From assembly GCA_907165065.1 (NCBI GenBank), contig OU015541.1, positions 11,399,001 to 11,463,000 on the forward strand: DNA of 64,000 bases, in the 5' to 3' direction. A program made the position numbers and the translations under genes. Under the pieces are notes generated by a model that saw only the letters and a program-made list of their open reading frames with translations, searched no databases and was not told where the DNA came from. Below are positions 38,041 through 49,900 of this stretch, in pieces. Source of the DNA: Caprimulgus europaeus (taxonomy: Eukaryota > Chordata > Aves > Caprimulgiformes > Caprimulgidae). The stretch's first letter is position 1; each line of letters starts with the position of its first letter.

Positions 38041-38340
38041 CAAGGTACTTAAGGTCTAAGTGCTTATTTTTCAGTGTTGTGATGGATCACAACAGGAACA
38101 TGGAAGACATGATGCTTGTCATACTTCAAAACCCCAAATCTAACGTGCTTTGTCAAACCCTCTTCCTGTCTTTCAAGGATTTTGGCAATTTCCAGGGGAC
38201 AGACTCTAATCCTCCAGCCTTGTCCATGTTCAGCAGACATCTGCTGGAAACCAGACTGGCTCAGCACAAACGGGATGGCAAGGGCAGGTGCAGAAGGGTA
38301 GCAGCATGGTTCATTCAATGGACCAAGGTGGTCCCTGGGG

Positions 38341-38440
38341 TTTGAGCAGACGACATAAATTTGTCGTAGGTTTTTAACCAGCGGCGCTGGGGCTCCTGCT
38401 CCCAGCGTGCCCGCGAGCCGACATGCCTGGCTGTCCCGAG
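38341..38440. other. Small CpG-retaining, hairpin-rich patch
   Basis: In an AT-rich setting this 100-bp patch keeps several CpGs. It contains two short inverted repeats: ACGACA/TGTCGT near 38350-38367 and CGCTGGG (38385-38391) with CCCAGCG (38401-38407). It is too small for a CpG island. It may be a hypomethylated regulatory site or an unrecognised repeat insertion. The open frames through it are not convincing. Confidence 0.4.
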
Positions 38441-40309
38441 ATCTCCCAGCCCAGCCTTCCCACGTCACATCAATGGACTGTGACTTTCTGATGGATGAAC
38501 AACTGATTCTGACTCTTTATAGGCAGCACTCGCTCTGCAGTTATTGCCACAATATACCAAATAAAAATCACACTAAGTGCACCCAGGATCATAGTGTCGT
38601 TAAAAAAAAAACTTCTGAAAACTCTCAGATAATAGTTAAATCCATTCAGCTTTGAACACTTTAAAAACTGATCAGACCTCTTTCTTAAAGCCCTGAAGTG
38701 CTTTTAACTCCCACTGAAGCCAATCAGGGCTCTTTGAAAGACGTGAATGGCAGAGCTAGCCCCTGAAACATGTAAGCCCTGCTACGGAGAGGGGAAGCAG
38801 AAAATAGGTTACCCCTCCCAGCACAAAAATGCAGATGTGAATTAACTCCACAAATGTAATGGCATTTAAAAGCTGCATTCAGTAAATCTTATACAGAGTG
38901 AGGAAGAAATATGGAAGAAATCCATCAACATTAATTTAACTCAGACAAATAACTACTACTCAATGTAAGCCGAATCGCAGGATGCAAAGGCTCATGTACC
39001 TAGTCAGGAAGTTTTAATGATCCCCTCCTCCCAAAAATGTTTAGACAAAAAATGGATAAAGTCAACCTTTCATTCAATCTCTCATTTAAAAAAAAAAAGA
39101 GCAAAAATGTGCTGAAATTTGAAATAAAATGTTCATTTTGAAGTAATGAAGAACTATTAAAAAAAAGTCCATTCTTGGGTTCTTAAATTCTCTCCTTCTG
39201 GGAGAAAGAGAGGGGAAGCTAAAGAAGTGTATATAGCTGTTCATATTCTGCAGAAAAAGAGGCTTTTTCAAAGTGATTCAACACTGTTGATGAGGAAAAA
39301 AAAAAATTATTTGCAACCAGTTACACTGCTCCCCTTCCCCACTTTCCCTTCCCTGTATTTCTTGGATGGAGGACAGGGGAGAAAGGGGTGGTGAGAGGAA
39401 GAAACTGCCCATGTGGGCAGAGAATGACTGAGAAGGGACTTCCCTTCAAAATTTCTCCTTTTGTGCCTTTTGAGTAAGCCAGGAAGGGAGAGAAACTTGG
39501 GAGAAAATGGGGAAAACCCCCAGGCTTCTTGTCCTGTAACACCAACTCATTTTGACTCTCTCCTCTTCCCAATAAACCCCTTCATTTTCCCCACTGAAAA
39601 AACCAAATAGCCTGTGCTGGAAACAGCAGTGGTGGTAACGAGAGCAACATCGGCTCCAGATTACTGCTGATCAAGGGATTATCAATTAAAATGTTGATCA
39701 CGGCCATGGCAAGTCCCTTTCCTTCACCACCACTGGTGAGAGTACAATGACCATCCAACAGTGACGTGCAGTGACAGGAGAGAAGAATTTTAAGGCAAAT
39801 ATGGGGGAAAAAGTGTGTGTGTGAGATTTCCATATTAAAACTGGAGGGAATACCCTGTTGCAGGCAAATGACAACATATGCTGCGTGCTAGGTATATGTC
39901 AAAGATTTTTTATTTAAATAACAAATTTGAAAAATAATGCTATTTCAATCTTAATAATTTTATAGACTATAATTAACTTATGTTAATCTGTCTAAACATT
40001 TCAGTGATGACAGCACTTCCTAATAGCCAGATAATAAATCAGGGTCTAAGAAGTAAAGAAATTCAGAGAATTTTTATTTGGTATGGTTTGTATGCTGGAA
40101 GAAGTGATTTATATTCATTTAGATTCACTTGGATATATTTAGGTTTGCATCTGAATTTGTTTTTAAAATGTTTATATATAGGATAAGGAGAGAGCAAGTG
40201 TTTTACACCTGCTGATACCTGCCCGTGTCTGTGCCACTAGCACTGTTTATTTTATGAAAACATGTTGGGCTTTGTTTTTTGGGTTGGTTTTTTTTTGGTG
40301 ATCCTTTTA
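38441..40309. other. Non-coding DNA, no gene seen
   Basis: AT-rich unique sequence with A runs (38608-38619, 39089-39100, 39297-39307). An old repeat trace at 38697-38735 contains TTTTAACTCCCACTGAAGCC, which resembles the palindrome-like ancient amniote repeat also traced at 9389 and 49745. Minus-strand frames at 39321-39833 have no recognisable domain. 39990-40180 is AT-rich with little open frame and might be constrained. Confidence 0.5.
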
Positions 40310-40515
40310 AGAAGGTGCAGAACTAATTTTGAGCTCATTATGGAGGTAATCTTCTCTCGCTTATTTGACTTGGGCTGTTTCCATAACATCTGCTTTCACG
40401 CAAAGGCGCGCTGTGCTGTATGGATGGAAGCAATACGCGATGTGGTTACATTCACATGTTGTTCACTTAATGAAATCCTGGCAATTGTCCCATGTTTGAA
40501 ACACATCTGAACCAC
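40310..40515. promoter_or_regulatory. Candidate conserved non-coding element with retained CpGs
   Basis: About 200 bp flanked by AT-rich DNA but keeping CpGs at TCTCGCTT, TTCACGCAAAGGCGCGCTG (near 40396) and ATACGCGATG (near 40433), with TCATTATGGAGGTAATC near 40336. CpGs are normally lost by deamination in methylated intergenic DNA, so their clustering suggests constraint or a hypomethylated site. A plus-strand frame (40262-40510, 82 codons) spans it. It starts in low-complexity T-rich sequence and has no known domain. A conserved exon cannot be excluded, but an enhancer is more likely. Confidence 0.4.
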
Positions 40516-41400
40516 AGAAAACTACTCAATGCTGCTGCTATCCAGGAACCTAGAGAGGAGGGAGATGGTATTGTCCGGGTTTTCTTAAGGGTGCTGAGCT
40601 AAAAATATTAGAGAAAAAATAGTGCACATGTTTTTCTAAAAACACAAGAACACATGGGGCAATTCTTGATCGTGTGATAAAAGGTCTCCTTAAAGAGGGA
40701 GTCCAGAAAACTTTCTTTCCAACCCTTTAAAATTGATTTACACTGATTTTCCTGACCCACCACCTATTGTGATGGCTCTCGATGACCTGCACAGAAATCT
40801 GTCTTTTGCCAGGCTCCTGGGCAGAAGTGGAGGAACTTGTTTCCAGTCCTCCGAGTCAGGCTGAGCCTGAATCCTCACCTGACATCTGTGCTCCCCTCCT
40901 TCCCACAGCCACCAGCACTGGCACCCCACTGGGCAGTGCAGGAGCTTCTCCTTCCAGAGACCAAGTCATCTGGAACATACTCTGGTGCTTTTCTCTCTAT
41001 TTATATATATTTTCAATTTTATAACATTTCAGCTGGGGAAAAAAAAAAAAAAACCACCATAAAACGGCAAACAGAATTTTTCCCTGTGAAAACCAAAGAA
41101 AAGTTCAAATTTTAAACATTTTCACCCAAAAGCAAAGATGTCATTTTGTTCAGTGTGTTTTTTCAAAAATATTTCAATTATTTCAATTAAACCATTTAGT
41201 CAGTGAAATGGGGAAAGAGGTAAGAGGGCAATGATGGGGAACAAGAGCTATTAAAGGCTAAGCTAACTATTAAACCCTTATAATAATTTTCTGGGGAATG
41301 AGTACAAACAGACAGGGCTGTTCCTCTCTCCTGGGGCAGTGCCAAGGTAGGAGATGGCCTTTCCAAAAGCCACGCACATTCCTCGCTGTGCTACAAATCC
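40516..41400. other. Non-coding DNA, no gene seen
   Basis: Mixed sequence with a moderately GC-rich part at 40780-40970, an A run at 41040-41053, and an AT-rich part at 41090-41210 with repeated ATTTCAATTA words. The AT-rich part may be a remnant of an old repeat that I cannot name. Confidence 0.45.
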
Positions 41401-42240
41401 CATCGTGTGCTGGTTGCTAATGTAAAGATGTTTGTACTCCCTAAATCATGGCAGAAATAAACTGATATACTCTGAAGCCAACCCAAATCCAAAGGCTTCT
41501 TTATCTATTTGTTCACAAGCTGTTGTTCTCTGGCAGGGCATGTGTCAGCCAGCGATTCATTCCTTTCTGTTACGGGGTTCATGCTATGGGAAGCGATGGG
41601 GGTTTTTGAATGAGGCAGCAGAGAAAACCAAACAGTTGGGGCTGTCAGGAGAGGCAGAGGGACGTAGCAGGGAGAGGAACGTGGAAAGGGTGATGAAGAG
41701 GCAGAAAGCTTCTCAGGGTTTGTGCTGTTTGCGTCGTTTCCCAGTGTGCCACCTCATCAGCAGATAATGCAATGCGCACGTCGTTGCTTCACAGAGCTGC
41801 ATCACTACCAGGAACGGCAGAGATCAGTGGGCGTGCAGGTGGAGATGCCCTGAGTCAGAAAAGACATCAGCTGATGGAGCAGATCGAGGACCTAATTGGG
41901 TTTGGTGTCTTTTTTTTTTTTTTCCCCAAGATGAGAGTCCTTAATCTCCCAAACTACAGCTTGGTGAGATGAAAGTGCTCTTGTACCATAGCGCTCCCAG
42001 CTTGTGAATGGAAACCAGACACACACATACACAGAAAGCACCCTCACTTTGTGTTCAACTAAAGCATTAGCTTTTTTATTATTATTATTATTATTTGAAG
42101 GCAGGGACTTAAAAGAGCAGATTTTGGTCTTCAGCAGTGCCCAGGTTGTGGAGCTGGAGCTGCTTTCCTCAGGAGCCCACCATCTGGGCTGTGTGCGGGG
42201 CTTCGACCGCGGGTGCTAAGCGCCCGCATAACCGACCTTG
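41401..42240. promoter_or_regulatory. Candidate regulatory region with CpG-retaining spots
   Basis: Even-textured sequence with small CpG clusters at 41728-41793 (TTTGCGTCGTTTCC, AATGCGCACGTCGTTGC) and 42187-42237. The last contains a GC-rich hairpin of 8-bp arms (GCGGGTGC and GCGCCCGC, one G-T pair) around TAA at about 42209-42227. A plus frame of about 111 codons (41432-41767) is present but has no recognisable domain. Possible distal enhancer or small unmethylated region; function is inference. Confidence 0.3.
42076..42095. repeat. (TTA)n microsatellite
   Basis: A short run of about six to seven TTA/ATT units after a T run. It is too short to be notable, but likely variable. Confidence 0.85.
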
Positions 42241-44439
42241 AGATCATCTAAAATCTAAACCAGAAGAGACTGTGGCTGCACAAGACTGTGTGTGGGTAGG
42301 TGTGTTTGAGAGAGATAATTATTGGGAAAGGCAAGAAAACATTTACCCACTGCTGTAAAGTGTTCTCAGAAGACAAGAAGAATCCCTATCCTTTAGCCTT
42401 TTAATTGATTTTAATTATTCAAAGCTCTTTCTCTCCTTGCTCAAATAGCAGCGTGATACAATATTGTTGCAAGTATCTCGGTGCCTTTTGAGATACTTAA
42501 ATATGAATAGCTGGGAAGCTGGTGCCTGCTCTCCCTCTGCAAGCACACAGCAAACCCTTGCTGTGCAAGGCAGAGCCTGCTGCACAGCAGCCAGATTATT
42601 CTAACAGCTCTCTTCATTTCAGGGGGATTCGTTTAAGTGGATTCCACACAATACTCTAAAAATGTTATGAGAGATGATTCTAATAAGGCAGAAGCCACTA
42701 TGGCATTTAAGGGGAATTTAATCTCATTCTACTACCACATAAAAAGGAGAGAAGTGCTGACACTTCAGCCCACCACTGGCCCGTTTCACAAACATTTCAA
42801 ACTGTGCTTTTCCATTATACAGCTGTGTATTCCACTTATACACATGTGTACATTCCATCAAAACCCTTTTTGTCCCTTGTGATCCCCAGTTCACCTTCCT
42901 CTTGTTTGGAAAAGGCAGACACAGTGAACAGTCTGAGAACAGCCTTCAGATGGCTCCAGTTTGAGGAGCTGGGGGTGGCCGAGGCTGAGACCTGACAGCG
43001 TTATTGCAGCAGTGAGCGGGCAGCACACTGCACTCCTCTCAACACAATCTGAACCGTCATGAGTTGAAGAAATGCATGCTGGCACATGAGGCAGCAATGC
43101 TCCAGCATGCACAGGGCTGTTGCTGTGATTCATTGCTGGGTAGGCAAGGCCATCCAGTCCAGCACAGTTATGACGTTGGAAGAATCATGCTCAATCTGTG
43201 CTGCTGCTGGTTTCAGCTACGCTGTTAAGAGATCCTCCGCAGAATCCTGTCCCAGTGCACAAGGGCACTGACATTTCTCCCTGACTGCTCTGTAATACCA
43301 TAAGTACAAAGGTAAAGGTAGGAGGATCACCAGACCCAAGGACTTGGCAGCTAAGGGTGCTCTGCGATGTTTATACATGCTCACACACAAGTTCATTGGA
43401 AGAGTTTGAAGCAGAGAGAGGTCGTGTTCCATCCCAAGGAGCAAAACCTGCAGTGGAAGTAGCTGGGTTCAAGTGCAGGGCTGCCCAGGAACAAGGCTTG
43501 GGGTGCCACTAGTCCCCCAGCACAGCTATGTGTTTCCTTCTCCATCTCAGCAGTTCCTATACAAGGGGTTTTCTACAGAGGACTTAAGCCCCTCAGTCTT
43601 CCCTGCAGTGCCTGGACATCCCTGCTTCTGCAGCCATACCACTGCTCTGAGCCACACAGCCCTCAGGGTGCCCTCGGGCATTGGAGAGCCTTCACTGAGT
43701 TCCGTCTTCCCAATGCTTCTCCCACTCTCTGTTGCACAAACCAACCCTCCTCCTTCCTGGGGCACATACCTGCCGTGATGCTTCCTGGGAGCTGGCTTCT
43801 GGGGTAGCCTTCATCCCTATGATTGAGTTGACTTACCTAACCCTACTCTTACTCCTCCCTCTGATAATATTAGCTTATCTATTGCACAGCACAGGTAGAA
43901 AGTTCCAAAGGTAGATGTCCTTCCAGCCATCCCATCCTCTGGAGAGATTGCTTTTCCAATTCTGTCTCTCTAGGCAACCTGGATTTGAATGATAGCTCTC
44001 TAACAGTTAGTAGTGGGTTTGGTCCTCAGCCAGGAGGTGCACACAGAGAGGAGTTTGTGAGCTGCTGAAGATAAGGACCATTTTTCATAGAGGTTTGCAG
44101 CGTATCCACCAGAAAAGGTCTTGCTCTCATTTGCATTTCTAGGCACTGCTGTGACACCGATGCCCAAAGGATCAGTCTTACAAGTCTTCCCTCTGTTCCT
44201 TGTGTGGCAGTGATGCTGTTGATGGAGATGGTACACGGTGTGTTTGCCTGGGGGATGGCCCAAGCACCTGTACCAAGTGCCAAGGAGCTTAAGGAAGGAG
44301 CTACAACCCCTTAGTTTGTCCATTCCTACTTAACCTGAGCCAACAAACAGTTATAAACCAGTTCCAGTATAAAAGGGAAAGGGACAAATCCAAACTAGGA
44401 TCCCCAGCTTTGAGTCTTGGCTCAGATGATTTTCTTTTC
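42241..44439. other. Non-coding DNA, no gene seen
   Basis: 42400-42510 and 42590-42740 read like constrained non-coding DNA (for example TTTTAATTGATTTTAATTA near 42400, and CAGGGGGATTCGTTTAAGTG near 42621). From 43200 on, chance frames appear in slightly GC-richer DNA with no recognisable domain. No promoter, RNA gene or transposon was identified. Confidence 0.5.
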
Positions 44440-44582
44440 ATCCTTATGCAAATCAGACAACCCTACTTATTTCATCATGAAGTGGGAGGCAGGGTAAGGC
44501 TTACGTAGCTTACAGTACCTCCCAGGAGCATTAGGAAGGTTAATTAGTTAATGTTTCCAAAGTGTTATTATACGAGTGCCAA
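44440..44582 (+). mobile_element. MIR-type SINE fragment
   Basis: The 3' part is the clearest: AGGAAGGTTAATTAGTTAATG, then TTTCCAAAGTG, a deletion, and TTATTATACGAGTGCC. This matches the tail of MIR-like core-SINEs, in which GAGGATTAATTAGTTAATGTTTGTAAAG leads to a CGCTATATAAGTGCC end. Upstream, CATCATGAAGTGGGAGGCAG fits the 'CATCTGTAAAATGGGGATAAT' block and TACAGTACCTCCCAGG fits the 'TACCTACCTCACAGGG' block. Old and inactive. Confidence 0.65.
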
Positions 44583-45544
44583 ACAAAACTAACAAGAGGA
44601 AAAAATGACATGACAAAGAAAATAAACAAAAATAAAGCCAAATTAAACATAGTTAAGGGAGGTAACTCTATGATATTAAATGTGATACTGTAGCATAAAA
44701 ATAGAGGTTGATGTAACTTATATGATCTACAGAATGCTGAATGTAAAACTGTTTGTTGGTTGCATGGTATGACCAGACAGATGGATTCTGGAAAGCAAGC
44801 TTTTATTTAAGTTTTAGGCTTCTGTGACAGTGATTTATTTTAATGATACGCAATGCTTCACTTTGCATTTGTGATTTCAAGACCTCTATAAGTTTATGTA
44901 AATTCTAGCTGCTAGGGCACAAGATAAAATCGTGGCTCTTACTTACTTTCAGAGTGTCACATAAATGTGAAAAATTGAAGAATTGCTCCAGGCCAGCATG
45001 CTACATTCTGACATTGTGAGAATCTCTGTATGCTACACACTCTGCTCTGATCAGGGAATATCTGTACTAACACGTACTGAGAAGGAAACAGAAAGCAAAG
45101 GACAAAGCAGCTTGTATTATCGAGGATCCAGAAGCAGCGTTCCCTCATTCCTGTGCAATTTCACTATGTGAGACATCAGGAAAAGAGGAGAGAAAACAAA
45201 TTAATCAGCAGGCATTTCAAGTGTATGAAATATTCTCGGTGGGATCCAAATAAGATAAGAATATTTTTTTGTGATTATGTCACTTGGTGAACTCGGAATC
45301 GATCCTCTCCCCATGCAATCCTGGGGCTGAAATGGGGCTACTTTGGAGTGCAATTGCATGGTGGAAACATGCCTTGCTCTGCGATTTTGCCTGGTTCTGT
45401 AATCAAATTTCACAATAATGAAAACTATAAGTCAAGAAATTGGGGAAATGTCATGAAAAGGAAACCCTTGAAATAAATATGTGTTGAATAAATCCATCCA
45501 CATTAACTTGGAAGAAACAGGAATAGTGGCTAGCACAGCACGTC
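44583..45544. other. Non-coding DNA, no gene seen
   Basis: A-rich and AT-rich unique DNA (especially 44580-44660) between two MIR fragments. No open frame above about 70 codons and no recognisable element. Confidence 0.5.
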
Positions 45545-45645
45545 TGCTCTCTCAGCTGATCACTGAATCACAGCCTGACTTTGAGCACATCACTTAAATC
45601 TTGCTTAGCTTTGGTTTTCTCCTCCGGGAAGGGGAGAGAACAAAG
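45545..45645 (+). mobile_element. MIR-type SINE fragment, core region
   Basis: Contains CAGCCTGACTTTGAGCACAT, CACTTAAATCTTGCTTAGCT and TTGGTTTTCTCCTCCGGGAA. They lie in the order and spacing of the MIR core 'TGTGTGACCTTGGGCAAGTCACTTAACC', 'TCTCTGTGCCTCAGTTTCC' and 'TCATCTGTAAAATGGGG'. Substitutions are many and the ends are not defined, so this is an ancient remnant. It lies about 1 kb from another MIR fragment in the same orientation, but they are separate insertions. Confidence 0.55.
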
Positions 45646-46581
45646 GACATGTGCACCAGGCTTGCTCTAAGCAGAGCCAACGTAGGTACTGGCTGGCAGC
45701 AGCTGCAGAGGACAACCAGCTCCCTGCTGTCCCCAGCCCCACGGGCTCAGGGAAAGGGAGGTGCAGGCAGGAGGATGTTCTTTCAGGACATCCAAGGCAG
45801 CACCACACTCCAGTTGACTGATCTTCAGGACTGATGACACAGGACTGTAGTGAGGGCAACACCAGTTTGCACCCTGGGGTGCCTCTGGGCTCTTTGAACC
45901 TGTTGGCCCTTTGCTTCTGCTGTTGCATGTTTTTCCTGCTAACAAGCCCCAGGCCAGCTCTGCATGGGCACAAGGAGCTTGGAAAGCTCTACAGGGGAGG
46001 AGCTCAGTCTGTTTCTGCTTTTACAATCATTATAAGTGACTGCTGATGACTTTAAAAACATATTAGCACTGCACTGTGTGGGACCAGTCTTCTTTCAAGG
46101 CTGAGCTGCACACTGAAGTCCACGCTGGGACCAGTGTCACTGCAGAGCTGAATCCACTGAGGCTCACCTGGTTTCATTCAAAATCCTTGCAAACGTGACT
46201 GCAAACTCCAAGGAATGTGCCAGGCTGTGTCAGTCACACTGAGCTTTACCCATCCACACCCCAGCAAACTAGCCAAGGATGTTGGTGGACCTCTGTCCTT
46301 GCAACAGTTTCTCCCCCAAAAGCTGAGCCTGGCAGTGCACACATGGATCTCTCTCTGCCTTCCGTGGGGGGAGAAGTGTCACTGATCATCAGTGCAAAGT
46401 GTGTGCCATGCAAAGTGAAAATTAGTATGACAGAAAAATGAAAACTCTGGACCCATCCAAGACCTTAGGAGTCTTTCTGGTGCTGCAGGGAATCCTTCAC
46501 ACAGTCCTACTCAGATTTATTGTATTTAAATGTATGTATTGAAATCCAGTGTCCCCCACTGCATCATGTCCATTTTCCCCT
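45646..46581. other. Non-coding DNA, no gene seen
   Basis: Slightly GC-richer DNA with overlapping minus- and plus-strand chance frames (45605-45973 minus, 45834-46046 plus) without recognisable domains. Nothing else can be named. Confidence 0.5.
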
Positions 46582-46943
46582 TGTCCTGGCATTGGCTGGG
46601 ATAGAGCTCATTGTCTTAGTAGCTAGAACAGTGATGTGTTTAGGATTTAGTATGGGATTGTGGTTTTGGGATTTTCTCTCCTCTAGGATTGCTGTCTGGG
46701 AATGGGCTGGGCATTGGTCAATGGGTGATGAACAATTGCACTGTGCATCACTCATTTGTATATTCTATTAATTCTATTATTATTATTTTTATTTTATTTT
46801 GTTTCACTTATTAAATAGTTTTTATCTCCCCCTATGAGTCTACTTAGCTGTACCCCTCCAATTCTCTCCCCTGTTGCCTGGATGGGGAAGAGTGAGTGAG
46901 CAGCTGTGTGGTGTTTGGCTGCTGGCTGTGTTAAACCACGACA
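46582..46943 (+). mobile_element. Solo LTR of an avian ERVL-type endogenous retrovirus
   Basis: Begins TGTCCTGG, continues with GGCTGGGATAGAGCTCATTG and AGTAGCTAGAACAGTGATGTG, and ends with CTGGCTGTGTTAAACCACGACA. These correspond to the start, U3 and 3' terminus of a well-known LTR family of neoavian ERVL elements. It also has the GGGCTGGGCATTGGTCAATGGG and CAATTGCACTGTGCATCACT blocks, an ATT-rich stretch and an ATTAAA poly-A signal at 46810-46815. At 362 bp it is shorter than the family I remember because of an internal loss between about 46670 and 46697. No gag, pol or env sequence lies next to it, so it is a solo LTR left by recombination. Flanking 5-bp target duplications (CCCCT and CTCCA) do not match well, indicating age or blurred ends. 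Confidence 0.88.
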
Positions 46944-49900
46944 CCTCCAAAGGAAAATTTTCTCCAGTTGATTAGCATTGCTTGAAAACGACATTTATAT
47001 CAACACATTTATACCCCCTGCCATGCTGTACTTAAGTTCACATCCTTTTCCTCCCCCATACCACACACTTGCAGTGCATCAAGCTGCAAGTGCACCAAGC
47101 TGAAGGGGTTTAGTCCATTCCAAGTCCTGTAAAAGCCACACTTAATAGCTTGTTTCACCTGGGCAATCCTGTAGATGCCACTCTGAGAGCCTCTCTATGA
47201 CACAAGCCAAATAAAGTGCAGGGCAGACTGGATTAAAGGAGTCTCTACTGAGTTTGCTTCAGTTAAGCACACTCCTGAATCTGTCCTGTCCTTTGCCTCT
47301 GACATATCAACGCATGCACATATTGCATATCTGGTAGCAACACTCAAAGCACCCTACAAAGGAGGAGAGAGGAAGGGGAAAGAAAATGTGATTATGAAAC
47401 GTCAGAGTAGATTTGATCCTGTCAAACTCCTCTGGAGGAAAAGACAGAGAGAAAAATTACCAGTACACAGTGCTTGAAGTCAATAAATGAAATTTACCCA
47501 ATTCAGCAGAGGCATCAGGGAAATCACTCTTGATTTGTCTTTGATAGGTTGACAAAATCTCTGTTAAAGTTGTTTTAATGCTTTTGGAACTAGGCTTCCA
47601 AATACATTGAACCCAGGCCAGATCTCAGCTTACTAGGACCAGCACTCCGTGTCAATCAAATTGTAGCTGGTGAGAAAAATGAACCTTTTTTTGTGCCCCT
47701 TGTTCTCAAGTTGGGCAAAGAGCCCAAAAGTGTCTGAGATTTTACTTTGCCAAGCTTCTGAAGGAAAATTTACTTACAGGAATGAAAAAGCCCCATGGCT
47801 GTCTGTAGCACAATGAAACACATCAGGCCAAAACTGCCCCTAGATGTTTTCCTGTGGCATCTGTTGAAGTCAGCAGTGGTACCATGTGGGTAAGCTGAGG
47901 GCTAAATTTAGCTTGTTGATAATGGAATTAAACATTATGAAACGAAGGTATGTTCTGCTCTCTGTGAGTCGGCAACATTAATGAATTAATTTACTACTTA
48001 ATTAATATACAAAGCCACAGAGTGCTGTTGGCAAATTAACTGTCAGCAAGACACATCGCTCCAAGGGTCATTGGGTACTTCTTTTTTTCTTCACCCTACT
48101 TGTGTCAGGGGCAGAGATCACATGTTATATGCTGAGTCATGGTGTTATAATGGGAACTACTGGGAGCTGAGCTCTTTGGAAAAGAGCTGCTCTCGTCCTC
48201 TCCATCTCTGAACACAGGAGACAAAGGTGAGACCTCATCCAATGTGAGGCACTGCTGAAACCTTTCTCCCTCTTTTTAATCCTGCAGTGATACCCAGACA
48301 GTCACACACCCTCACCTGCACTTGCTTTATGGTTGAGAAACAAGATTATTTCTATTAAAAAAAGCTAAATACATTTTTACCCAGTGTCATAGCTGAAAAG
48401 AAGAGCTGAAAGTCTAACTACCATGGCATTATGTGAAGCTGTGTCTGAATTTTCCCCAAATCTGGACAGAGTTTTTAAGAAAGATCTAGATTCATAGCAG
48501 AGGAGAATTCTGATTATTTGCTGTTTTAACATAGCTGAGATTTCTGCCTCAATAAAAACGAAATGCATGCTTGAACTTCCCTGAGTTGCTTGAACTTCTG
48601 AATGGACTGAAACTGAGCAGGAAACATCAGAAGAGAAGGCAGTTGTACAACTCTCAAATTGATCTCAAGAGTCATTTTAGGGCTTGGCTTCCCTCTCTAT
48701 TCACAAGTTTTAGTTTTGAACTCAGAGTACTCACCAGCTATCAGAGCTTCAAGTAAAGCCCAACTTTTCAGTATGGTTCTACAGAAATTGTGTGAAGCAG
48801 TGAACACTTTGGTCAAAGAGGAGCTCTAGTGCACTTCAAAGGTTTAGTGGAACTTTGTTAAATTGCACATTCATTAACCAAAGATGAAGCCTGGCAGGGT
48901 AGAGCAGGTTGATTACACAGCGTGGTCACTGCACACAGAGCTCAGTACCCAATCCAAAACTCACTGAATCCTCTGGGAATCCTTCCATGGATTCCTGTAG
49001 ACTTCAGACAAATGCTTGAATGAGAAATAGTCCAGAATCTCCTTTCTGTACACGATATAGATGAGGGCACTAAGGAGAGCAGACAGTTGTTTATGAGGAA
49101 TACTGCATCTGAGAGCAAGAGGAAGACATGATTACAGAAAAAAAAAATGCACTGTGTTTTGCAAATCTGATTCTCTATCAGAAAAGCAATTTCACAACTA
49201 TGCAAATACACAGTTATTCTGTGCAATTTTTTTTTAAAAGCTCTCTCTCTAATTGCACAAGAGGCTCCTTTGCTGTAATGAAAAACATCTGCCATTATTT
49301 ACCAGCAGACTCCAACATGCATTTGCACTGTGATCTCTTTTACAAATGCACGGGGAATATGGAGTGGAGAAACTTGGTTTGTTAACTGGATAAGGATTTC
49401 TAGAGGGAAAATAGGGTGGGGGGGAGCACAGGGAGAGCTCTGATCCATTGTACACTCTGCTTAAGGCCTGATACCTCTGTCAGAGCCACGTGTGATCAAG
49501 TGCATGACAAAGCCTCTCCACCTTTCAAAATGTGTCTCCACAGACTTTCTCCATATCATGTGCAAAAGGATGATAATCCCCTTTCATAGTAAATCTTCAG
49601 ATGAAACAAAGTCCACTGTCCTTGTAGAAGGCTACTATATTTCACAGGATATTAAAGCTGAATTTGATTAGAGTCTCAGCAGGAAAAGCAGAGAGTCACA
49701 GGTGCAGGTCACTAACAGGTGGACTCTAAACTGACTGGAGGTAACTGGTATCTTTGTATTGACTTCAGGAGCTCTGGACAAGACCTACAGTTGACAGGGG
49801 TTTGTAGATATGAATTTTGAAATTTCTTTGGCATTAAAACATGGGATGAATGAAAGCCTGCTTAACACTGAGCGACTACAAGAAGAATGAGTGAACTGAA

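Noticed and set aside
40262..40510. 82-codon plus-strand frame as a possible coding exon
   Set aside because: It begins in T-rich low-complexity sequence, and its translation matches nothing I know. It is kept only as a candidate conserved non-coding element.
42237..42265. Possible CR1 tail (GAGATCATCTAAAATCTAAACC)
   Set aside because: Similarity covers only about 12 bases, and no neighbouring CR1 blocks were found.
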